Of a stretch of 7,019 bases of DNA, positions 1 through 4,971 are shown piece by piece; position 1 is the first letter of the stretch, and each line of letters starts with the position of its first letter. The translations under genes were made by a program, and so were the position numbers. Origin of the DNA: JAJBWD01 sp041670885 (lineage in GTDB: Bacteria; Bacillota; Clostridia; Clostridiales; Clostridiaceae); assembly GCA_041670885.1 (NCBI GenBank), contig JBAXYJ010000150.1:1-7019 (forward strand), written 5' to 3'. The notes beneath the pieces were generated by a model. That model was not told the DNA's origin, made no database searches, and worked only from the letters and a program-made list of their open reading frames with translations.

Positions 1-10
1 CTCCTCCTCT
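1..10 (-). promoter_or_regulatory. Possible Shine-Dalgarno of a divergent gene outside the window
   Basis: Read on the minus strand, the first ten bases are AGAGGAGGAG, a strong ribosome binding site pointing out of the window. A divergent minus-strand gene may therefore begin just left of position 1. This is inference, because its start codon is not visible. Confidence 0.3.
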
Positions 11-57
11 GTGGATAATATTTTGTGTGATAACATTTATTTTCTCACAGTGGAGGA
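2..57. repeat. Imperfect inverted repeat upstream of the toxin module
   Basis: The left arm TCCTCCTCTGTG (2-13) and the right arm CACAGTGGAGGA (46-57) are reverse complements except for one position, with a 32-bp AT-rich spacer. Each arm contains a Shine-Dalgarno-like GGAGG on the outward-reading strand. The plus-strand copy at 52-56 has no start codon at a usable distance. The repeat could be an operator for a divergent promoter, or the result of duplicating a leader in both directions. The sequence does not decide between these. Confidence 0.4.
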
Positions 58-97
58 AAATATAAAAGCTTAACAGCTTAAATGTTAGGCAAATCAA

Positions 98-119
98 CGA
101 TTGTGGTATTCCGCAATCG
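98..119 (+). other. Strong leader hairpin upstream of the toxin module
   Basis: The arms CGATTGTGG (98-106) and CCGCAATCG (111-119) form a nine-pair stem, with one G-U pair in RNA, closed by the tetraloop TATT. No T-run follows, so it does not look like a terminator. It ends 19 bases before the AAGGAGG of the first gene. That position suits an operator palindrome bound by a repressor, or a 5' leader structure that affects translation or mRNA stability. Confidence 0.5.
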
Positions 120-138
120 ACTAGAGAACCTCATTATT

Positions 139-145
139 AAGGAGG
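139..145 (+). promoter_or_regulatory. Ribosome binding site that fixes the start at 154
   Basis: AAGGAGG is followed by an 8-base spacer and ATG at 154. The in-frame ATG at 82 has no Shine-Dalgarno sequence and would place the leader hairpin inside coding sequence, so 154 is chosen as the start. Confidence 0.85.
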
Positions 146-153
146 AAAATTTT

Positions 154-267
154 ATGGAAAAGAAAAAAGAAAATAAATATAAAAATGTAAATAATAAAAA
201 GGTTATGGTTAGCATTGAAAAATGCACATTAAAATATAACAAAGCATTGAAAAATTTAGCAAAGTAA
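154..267 (+). CDS. Small basic protein in antitoxin position to Doc
   Basis: This encodes a 37-residue protein with no family I can recognise. Position is the main evidence for its role: it lies directly upstream of a Doc toxin and ends only three bases before the toxin ATG, where Phd-type antitoxins are normally encoded. It contains 12 lysines and 3 glutamates, with a basic N-terminus (residues 3-16) and a possible short amphipathic helix at 22-37. It is about half the length of P1 Phd (73 residues), and there is no room for a Phd/YefM DNA-binding domain. The (S/T)xxxE(G/N) inhibitory motif of other Fic antitoxins is not visible. It may be a minimal toxin-binding peptide, a truncated antitoxin, or a leader peptide that couples translation to doc. 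The start is supported by AAGGAGG at 139-145. Confidence 0.6.
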   Translation: MEKKKENKYKNVNNKKVMVSIEKCTLKYNKALKNLAK

Positions 268-270
268 CCT

Positions 271-684
271 ATGGATATAGAGCTTTTAACTAAGGAGCAA
301 ATATTTTTCATTCATAATGAAGCTATTATAAATTTTGGTGGAGAACCCGGGTTTGACAATAGTACATATGGTAAAATCGAGAGTATCTTAGATCAACAAT
401 TTTCACATTTTGGCTATGAGAAATATCCCAGTATTTTTGATAAAGCAGCAATGCTTCTATATTTTTTTGCGAAAGATCATTGTTTTAAAGACGGAAATAA
501 AAGAGTTGCATTGTATGCAGTAGTTGTATTTTTGGATATTAACGGTTATGAGACAACATTTGATAATGATGAGGCAGAACTAGTTACATATGCAGCAGCT
601 CAAGACAAATCAAAAGGAATTATAGTTGACCAATATATAGATAAATTATCAAATTGGTTATATAGCCAAACAATTAAAAAATAG
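271..684 (+). CDS. doc: Fic/Doc-family death-on-curing toxin
   Basis: This encodes a 137-residue Doc-type protein, close to the usual 120-140. The Fic core motif is intact at residues 70-78 as HCFKDGNKR: catalytic H70, acidic D74, and the anion-binding GNKR. Lysine at K77, in place of the glycine of AMPylating Fic enzymes, is the Doc signature. P1 Doc uses this site to phosphorylate EF-Tu and stop translation, so the same cytosolic role is inferred here. The N-terminal GGEPGFDN (23-30) and the stretch YEKYPSIFDKAAMLLY (49-64) also match the family. The protein is acidic (about 21 D/E against 13 K/R). It starts three bases after the small upstream gene, in the same frame and with no Shine-Dalgarno sequence of its own, which suggests translational coupling. 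Nothing appears broken. Confidence 0.88.
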   Translation: MDIELLTKEQIFFIHNEAIINFGGEPGFDNSTYGKIESILDQQFSHFGYEKYPSIFDKAAMLLYFFAKDHCFKDGNKRVALYAVVVFLDINGYETTFDNDEAELVTYAAAQDKSKGIIVDQYIDKLSNWLYSQTIKK

Positions 685-693
685 TTAAATAAT

Positions 694-731
694 AAGCATC
701 AGATAAAAGAAATTTGTCTGATGCTTTATTT
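694..731 (+). terminator. Intrinsic terminator of the toxin module
   Basis: AAGCATCAGA (694-703) pairs perfectly with TCTGATGCTT (717-726). The stem can extend inward by four more pairs including one G-U. It is followed by a T-rich tail (TTATTT) and starts 9 bases after the doc stop codon. It marks the end of the two-gene transcript. Confidence 0.85.
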
Positions 732-753
732 GTTAATTGGTAACCCTTACAAC

Positions 754-804
754 CCCAGTAGTCCTGGGATCTACTACTTGCAGGTGAACAGAATGTCTCT
801 GCAA
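754..804. repeat. Cluster of overlapping short inverted repeats
   Basis: Three short inverted repeats lie in 51 bp: CCCAG (754-758) with CTGGG (764-768), AGTAGT (757-762) with ACTACT (773-778), and TTGCAG (778-783) with CTGCAA (799-804). The first two overlap and exclude each other. They stand at the boundary where AT-rich sequence changes to the G+C-richer gene fragment downstream, so this may be the scarred edge of an inserted element. That reading is inference. Confidence 0.35.
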
Positions 805-997
805 AAGCCCACATAAGCGCTTCGAGAAGGAGCGTGACCAATGGCGTAAGGCCTGCATTGGTGCGGAAGCGACAAATGAGAGACAGCAATCCTATATCAA
901 GAAGCTTGAAAGCCTTCTTATGAAGCAGGGAATCATTACCGACCGTATGAAGGCAAGATTCGGAGGAAGAGGGAAAAACCTTCCTGTAACATCGTAA
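788..997 (+). pseudogene. C-terminal fragment of an unidentified charged protein
   Basis: An open frame runs from just after a TGA (785-787) to a TAA at 995-997. It has no start codon or ribosome binding site at its beginning. From about 815 the translation looks like real protein: a charged, probably coiled-coil helix (KRFEKERDQWRKA, then YIKKLESLL) followed by a basic glycine-rich tail with ARFGGRGK and a natural-looking end. Its base composition and codon use (CGT, GAG, GGC, CAG) are visibly richer in G+C than the toxin genes, which suggests transfer. I do not recognise the family. A helical charged C-terminus would suit mobilisation or other mobile-element proteins, but this is not shown. 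The first nine or so codons read as noise, so the breakpoint is probably close to 812. Confidence 0.5.
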
Positions 998-1208
998 CTT
1001 AATATAAACCTGCAATTTCCTGATTTCATGCCATAAATCAATATGGTATCCGGGGTTGCAAAAGTAGGGAAATTCCAGTTGCCCCGATTCTCCATTTTTA
1101 ACTTGCAAAAAACACTACTTTTTGAGCTGGCTGATATAACTCAAAATTTCCAAATACAATTAACTCCTTAATATAAATGCTATTTATCTATAAATATAAT
1201 GAAATTGA
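998..1208. other. Gene-free spacer with alternative hairpins
   Basis: I see no convincing gene here. ATGCCATA (1028-1035) can pair with TATGGTAT (1042-1049), with one G-U pair. TGATTT (1021-1026) can pair with AAATCA (1035-1040), competing with the first. AATTTCC (1014-1020) and GGAAATT (1069-1075) form a wider arch. No known riboswitch or intron core is recognisable. The minus-strand open frames crossing this stretch lack ribosome binding sites. Confidence 0.4.
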
Positions 1209-1676
1209 TTCTACAAGAGAATTACTCCTCTTGTCTTAACTGCATGGCACTGGAAACTCTTCCCTGGCCCGGGTGTCCTAGGAGAAGACTGGAAATCAGC
1301 TCCTTGATATTCTGCTGAAATTTATGAAAAATCAAGAAATGAAGTACTTAGATTTTTTGATGCAGATCCCAATTATTATACTGCTATATTTGTAAAGAAT
1401 ACTACTGAAGCCATAAATAAACTTGCCTACAGATTATGCAAAAAGACAAAAAAATGCATGATCCTCTCTACATCCATGGAACACCATTCAAATGATTTGC
1501 CCTGGAGAGATAAATACGATATGGATTATATTAATGTAAACAGTAATGGTACATTGTCTATAGAGGATTTGAAATTAAAGTTAAAGAAATATGAGAATGT
1601 AGTAAAGCTTGTAACGGTTACAGGAGCTTCCAATGTTACCGGAGCTAAAAATCCAATTTACGATATTGCAAAGCTT
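1209..1676 (+). pseudogene. Decayed class V aminotransferase (cysteine-desulfurase-like)
   Basis: The frame from about 1308 translates as the central part of a class V, PLP-dependent aminotransferase. It shows FVKNTTEAINKLAYR, then MEHHSNDLPW, then VKLVTVTGASNVTGAKNPIY, which are the cofactor-contacting blocks of the SufS/CsdA-like fold. A TGA at 1305-1307 interrupts the frame. The 96 bases before it (from 1209) are open in the same frame and weakly resemble the expected N-terminal region, but no start codon is present. At 1676 the sequence leaves the family before the DxxQ cofactor motif and the PLP-binding lysine, so no active enzyme can be made. The ATG at 1458 lies inside the conserved block and has no ribosome binding site, so it is not a real start. 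The resemblance at 1209-1304 is uncertain; that at 1308-1676 is clear. Confidence 0.75.
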
Positions 1677-1928
1677 TTAAGCGTGATTAAAAAAGAAAAC
1701 CTAAGGCCTGTAACTCCACCTGACTTAAGTATCACTGCCAAGCCTTCTGATTTGCCATTAATCATAATTAATGATGGTATATTATTTGAAGATAATCTAG
1801 CTAAATCCGGAGTAGATAAGAACTGGCTTATGACTAATCTCTCTATGTATAATGTACGTGATATATCCAGCGTTTTATTAGCTACCATAGATAAATCAAA
1901 AAGACTGTATGTCTCCAAAAAAGATTAA
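1677..1928 (+). pseudogene. C-terminal fragment of a YetF/DUF421 membrane protein, fused to the aminotransferase remnant
   Basis: In the same frame as the aminotransferase remnant, the translation changes abruptly to the C-terminal cytoplasmic part of a DUF421 (YetF-like) protein. The linker SVIKKENLRPVTPPDL is followed by the block LPLIIINDGILFEDNLAKSG, then the helix-strand pattern NWLMTNLSMYNVRDISSVLLA and a LYV ending. Full proteins of this family are about 200-290 residues with N-terminal membrane helices; only about 83 residues remain and no membrane segment is present. The junction lies at AAGCTT (1671-1676), where both families could have encoded Lys-Leu. This suggests deletion between short identical sequences. 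It is probably not expressed, as the fused frame has no start signal. Confidence 0.72.
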
Positions 1929-2005
1929 TAATATATTAATTAAACAACTGTCGTTCTTTCTTACTATATAATCATCTATTATATTAACAAATTACACCTG
2001 CTAAA

Positions 2006-2037
2006 AAGGTAACCCTTTTTCCGAGTTACCTTCTTTT
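2006..2037. terminator. Two-way terminator between the fused remnant and the phosphatase gene
   Basis: AAGGTAAC (2006-2013) pairs with GTTACCTT (2025-2032). On the plus strand CTTTTT follows. On the minus strand the stem is followed by TTTTT if the terminal A-T pairs are left open. It can end transcription arriving from both sides and lies about 70 bases downstream of the minus-strand phosphatase stop codon. Confidence 0.75.
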
Positions 2038-2077
2038 TGGTGCCACATAAGTCACATGTCATATTTTTGATTATTTT

Positions 2078-2101
2078 AGAAAGTGAATAGTGAACTGGGT
2101 G
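2078..2101. repeat. 24-bp direct repeat, copy 1
   Basis: This copy differs from copy 2 (4483-4506) only at its eleventh and twelfth positions (TA here, CT there). It contains two GTGAA-type heptamers followed by GGGTG. Its last base touches the stop codon of the phosphatase gene. Together with copy 2 it brackets that gene and about 250 bp of upstream DNA. Confidence 0.8.
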
Positions 2102-4231
2102 TTACCTTTCTTGTTTGTTTTTTCTGCTGGATGTATAAAACAGGACAATACCAGCCATAATTAATATTCCACTTATTATCATTAAACCGTACAAATCAAC
2201 CATAGAGCCTGTCTTTGGAAGTACAGGTGTTGATGAAGCAGATGTATCTGCTTTAGTGAAACCAAAAGTATCAATAATATATGGTTTCCCACTATTTTTA
2301 TTTTGATCTATTTCATAGGAAATAACCGAAAGTTTATTTCCGTCTATGGAAATGCTTTCAAAGTTTTGTATTTGACTACGTACTGGTCTGCTGGGATCAC
2401 TTGGGTCTGCACCATATATGCTGCCATGGTTTTCATCGGCAACTTCAAAGAGATCATAATAGCTTGAATTAATTTCTTTGTTTTTGTAGTAAACCTTTGG
2501 GCCACCAGTACCAGGTATTAAATATGTGGTCCCATCAGGATTAACTGCATATTCAAAGGAGGTACCATTTACAGTTTCTGTTATCTTTGTTGTTTGAGCA
2601 GCTGTACCATCTGCCTTTATAGGTTTTGTGCGGGCATATATATGGTCATGTCCCTGTAATACAAGATCAATCCCTAATTCTGCCATTAAAGGAGCTACTT
2701 TAGTTCTTACTCCATTTGAACCCATTATGTCGCTGTCTGTTGCATGATTAGAGGTAGTATAAGGTCCTTTGTGCATAGTAACAATAATCCATTTAGAACC
2801 AGCAGCTTTTGCAGCTTTAACATCAGCCTTTAACCACTCTATCTGGGCAGGTGTAAAATCAGCATATTCTGGAGAATCTTCATTGTTGTTAAGAAAAACA
2901 AAATGAGCATTACTGTAATCATAGGAGTAATAAGCACCAGTAAGTGTTGAGGATCCCTCCGGAACCTTTAGGTTAAAATGATCAATGAAGGAATTTTTAT
3001 CCTCGTCATGATTACCGGCAGCAGGAGCAATGGTTGTATTAAGAAAACTCTCCTGTGAATGTCCAATCAACCAATTCCATTGTTTCTCATTCATTCCCGT
3101 ATCTACAATATCACCGTTATGTGCAATAAATGCAGCATTCTTTACAGTCTGAAGAGCCTTTGTTATTGTCTGTCCTGAAAGAATAGCCTCCTCCTCTGTC
3201 TTAGCCTGAGTATCTGCTATATCAATAAAAGTAAAGGCGCCATTTTGTGATGCGGTTTTAAAAGTACCTACATTACTCCAAATTCCCAGCTTAGAATCAC
3301 CTACACGGAAAAAATATGTGGTACTAGGCTTCAATCCTGCAGCTTCAGCTTTATGCACAAGCTCTGAAGCTGAATTTGTTGATATTGAATACCTGCCTGT
3401 AAATGCTTTTCCTTTGCTAAAATCAGGAGCTGATCCGGTTTTTTCAACTATTTGCAAATCACTATTGGCTGAAGCAAGAGTTGTATACCATGTGAATCCC
3501 TTTGAGGTTGTTGTATCCCCATAAAATGTTACTGTAACTTTACTTACTGAACCTATTGGGGCATTAGGATCCGGAATAACTACCTCTGGATTTTCAGGTT
3601 CATTAGGTTCAGTTCCTGTTAAACCTTTGACAGACATCTCAAACCAAAGGTCAGAGCTGTCAGGACCATCCTGGTGAACTTCAGCTGCTATTGTATTTTC
3701 TCCAGCTTTCAGTGCAGTTACAGGAATTGTAAAGGTTTCTTCCTTTGCCTTAAACTTACCGGCTGTACTATATGTCACATCACCATCTGGAATTCCTTTT
3801 CTAAAGGCTTCCACGCCATTTATATAAACAACTGCTCCATCATCAACATGCAAGTAAACTTCAAGAGCTGAATATTTTGACAAATCAGCAGCATTTACTT
3901 TTGTTCTAAAGTATGTTGTCATATATTTATTAGCAGCGTCGCCATATTCAACTTTTGTGCCAATTGGTATGTTTGGATCTGTTTCAGATACATCATCACC
4001 ATATCCAAGTGGTGCCTTTCCTTTTTTCCAGTTAGAATCATCAAAGTTCTCTGCACGCCAGGCAGTACCTTGATCAACTCCGTTATCTGAATAATTCCAT
4101 TCTGCATCCCTTGAAAGCAGTACATTGCTGTCAGTTTCAGCCTGTACAGTAAATTTAGGTTTAATAGCAAAAGTAGTTAAAAGCAAAAATATTGCAAGGA
4201 TTAGTGATACGGGCTTTTTTAATCTTTTCAT
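2102..4231 (-). CDS. Cell-wall-anchored metallophosphoesterase of the purple acid phosphatase type
   Basis: A complete 709-residue surface protein, probably a phosphatase that releases phosphate from external phosphoesters. Order of parts: signal peptide (1-31, probable cut after TVQA); a galactose-binding-like jelly-roll domain (about 40-204, WNYSDNG and VDDGAVVYINGVEA); an acidic proline-rich linker (207-225); a fibronectin-like domain of the purple acid phosphatase N-terminal type (about 226-327); a metallophosphoesterase domain (about 332-580); a tail; then sortase signal LPKTG (671-675), a membrane helix (about 680-700) and basic end RKNKQER. Metal-site motifs are visible: DIADTQ (337-342), GDIVD (373-377), GNHDE (406-410), MHKGPY (486-491) and GHDH (527-530). 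The GDxxY tyrosine that colours true purple enzymes is D377 here. The start is supported by AAGGAG at 4242-4237, five bases upstream. The two-way terminator follows its end. The substrate is unknown. Confidence 0.93.
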   Translation of the reverse strand: MKRLKKPVSLILAIFLLLTTFAIKPKFTVQAETDSNVLLSRDAEWNYSDNGVDQGTAWRAENFDDSNWKKGKAPLGYGDDVSETDPNIPIGTKVEYGDAANKYMTTYFRTKVNAADLSKYSALEVYLHVDDGAVVYINGVEAFRKGIPDGDVTYSTAGKFKAKEETFTIPVTALKAGENTIAAEVHQDGPDSSDLWFEMSVKGLTGTEPNEPENPEVVIPDPNAPIGSVSKVTVTFYGDTTTSKGFTWYTTLASANSDLQIVEKTGSAPDFSKGKAFTGRYSISTNSASELVHKAEAAGLKPSTTYFFRVGDSKLGIWSNVGTFKTASQNGAFTFIDIADTQAKTEEEAILSGQTITKALQTVKNAAFIAHNGDIVDTGMNEKQWNWLIGHSQESFLNTTIAPAAGNHDEDKNSFIDHFNLKVPEGSSTLTGAYYSYDYSNAHFVFLNNNEDSPEYADFTPAQIEWLKADVKAAKAAGSKWIIVTMHKGPYTTSNHATDSDIMGSNGVRTKVAPLMAELGIDLVLQGHDHIYARTKPIKADGTAAQTTKITETVNGTSFEYAVNPDGTTYLIPGTGGPKVYYKNKEINSSYYDLFEVADENHGSIYGADPSDPSRPVRSQIQNFESISIDGNKLSVISYEIDQNKNSGKPYIIDTFGFTKADTSASSTPVLPKTGSMVDLYGLMIISGILIMAGIVLFYTSSRKNKQER

Positions 4232-4265
4232 AACTTCTCCTTAATAAAAATAATATTAGATAAAT

Positions 4266-4309
4266 AACTTAATTATTAATCTAAATTAAGTTTACTAAAG
4301 TTAAGTAAA
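4266..4309. promoter_or_regulatory. Possible operator cluster before the phosphatase gene
   Basis: The motif ACTTAA or its complement TTAAGT occurs three times in 40 bp (4267-4272, 4286-4291, 4301-4306), the last two 15 bp apart. AACTTAATT (4266-4274) pairs with AATTAAGTT (4284-4292), and TTTACT (4291-4296) with AGTAAA (4304-4309). Repeated hexamers 35-75 bp before the start codon suit a regulator binding site. PhoP would be the natural guess for a phosphatase, but the match to a Pho box is poor, and AT-rich DNA yields such motifs by chance. Confidence 0.3.
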
Positions 4310-4416
4310 TATTTTATTAATCGCCAGTTAAATTATGTTAATGATATTTTAATATTTACTATAGTCGAAAGATTTAGCATAACACTATGGATTTAATTCA
4401 TTAATTTCTTTTATTT

Positions 4417-4459
4417 ATGTACAATATTCTTTAATATTAAGGAATTTTGTACGTTTTTT
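4417..4459 (+). terminator. Terminator-like hairpin without a visible gene
   Basis: Bases 4417-4454 fold on themselves almost completely: GTACAA (4419-4424) with TTGTAC (4447-4452), then after one mismatch ATTCTTTAA (4426-4434) with TTAAGGAAT (4437-4445), with one G-U pair and a two-base loop. Six T residues follow (4454-4459), as in a plus-strand intrinsic terminator. The stem is AT-rich and so weaker than it is long. No plus-strand gene lies upstream. A second, exclusive pairing exists: AATATTCTTTAA (4423-4434) with TTAAAGAATATT (4458-4469). Confidence 0.5.
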
Positions 4460-4482
4460 AAAGAATATTTCTATAACTGCTA

Positions 4483-4506
4483 AGAAAGTGAACTGTGAAC
4501 TGGGTG
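4483..4506. repeat. 24-bp direct repeat, copy 2
   Basis: This copy matches 2078-2101 at 22 of 24 positions and has the same orientation. Its core is two perfect tandem heptamers, GTGAACTGTGAACT, followed by GGGTG. The similarity stops at both edges, so the repeated unit is short. Confidence 0.8.
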
Positions 4507-4576
4507 GCAGCTAATTTATCATTCTCTAATCCCGGAAACTTCTATTCTCAGTTCATATTACACCATAATTCAAAAT

Positions 4577-4605
4577 AGACTGGCATTTTTACCACCAGTC
4601 TTTCC
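4577..4605 (-). terminator. Possible terminator downstream of the minus-strand genes
   Basis: AGACTGG (4577-4583) pairs with CCAGTCT (4595-4601) around an 11-base loop. On the minus strand the stem is followed by ATTTTG, a short T-tract. It lies about 110 bases beyond the DUF4268 remnant and could end transcripts from the minus-strand genes to its right. It could also act weakly on the plus strand, where TTT follows. Confidence 0.45.
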
Positions 4606-4712
4606 AAATTAAATGTTATTTAGTCTTTTCTGATTTTATATAAATTACAAATTCATATCTGTGTATATTCCATTAAACGGATGATATCATAAATCAATTT
4701 TCTAAATGCTAC

Positions 4713-4880
4713 CTAAAAAATATTATATAAATTTTTAACCTTATTAAATTCAATTAGTTTTTCTATACTCCAGTCAATCATCTCATCATCATTTTTTACA
4801 TCTGCATATACTGCAATACGGCAGGCTCTATTATCTTCAAGCTTCTCCCAGGACAATTCACCCGGTTCCTTTTCAATTTC
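4713..4880 (-). pseudogene. C-terminal remnant of a DUF4268-type protein
   Basis: The minus strand is open for 55 codons, from a TAA (4883-4881) to the TAG at 4715-4713, with no start codon at its beginning. The translation shows LSWEKLEDNRACRIAVYADV followed by MIDWSIEKLIEFNKV. This is the pattern of the C-terminal end of DUF4268 proteins: an acidic W-E-x-L strand, a conserved ACRIA-type strand, and a final helix with W and a K/E-rich face. DUF4268 proteins are several hundred residues long and some are nuclease-like and linked to defence, so most of this gene is missing. The frame breaks at 4881 and I find no continuation in other frames up to 4971. Assignment is from memory of the family pattern. 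Confidence 0.55.
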
Positions 4881-4971
4881 TTACACCTCAGGACACGTTC
4901 AATAAAATAGATGGCAATAGGAATTCATTTTATGGTTACTTATCCAAATTACTTATTGAGGTCATTCCCAG

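Larger units (their letters stand above)
4232..4712. other. Gene-free spacer upstream of the phosphatase gene
   Basis: I see no gene in these 480 very AT-rich bases on either strand. They hold the phosphatase ribosome binding site, the ACTTAA/TTAAGT cluster, an orphan plus-strand terminator-like hairpin, the second 24-bp repeat and a hairpin downstream of the DUF4268 remnant. No convincing -35/-10 pair stands out, because AT-rich hexamers occur throughout. Confidence 0.6.

Noticed and set aside
20..36. TTGTGTGATAACA resembles part of the lac operator
   Set aside because: The match is partial and lacks the symmetric second half; no lac-type gene is present, so coincidence is the simplest explanation.
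82..267. A longer, 61-residue form of the small basic protein starting at ATG 82
   Set aside because: There is no ribosome binding site before 82, and the extra codons run through a stable hairpin, while ATG 154 has a perfect AAGGAGG at the right distance.
674..1108. Minus-strand open frames of 144 and 67 codons opposite the doc terminator and the G+C-richer fragment
   Set aside because: They have no ribosome binding site, overlap the terminator and run opposite a better plus-strand protein signal; their translations look like antisense noise.
1605..1676. AAGCTT sites at 1605 and 1671 might indicate a cloning artefact at the chimeric joint
   Set aside because: Other AAGCTT sites occur in the window without any family change, and a shared Lys-Leu codon pair explains the joint naturally. 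An artefact cannot be fully excluded without read data.
1458..1928. A real 156-residue gene starting at ATG 1458
   Set aside because: The ATG lies within a conserved aminotransferase block whose frame continues upstream, has no ribosome binding site, and the product would join halves of two unrelated families.
739..2017. GGTAACCCTT occurs at 739-748 and 2008-2017, possibly as element ends
   Set aside because: It is only ten bases long, and the second copy is explained by the terminator stem and loop; no further similarity extends from either copy.
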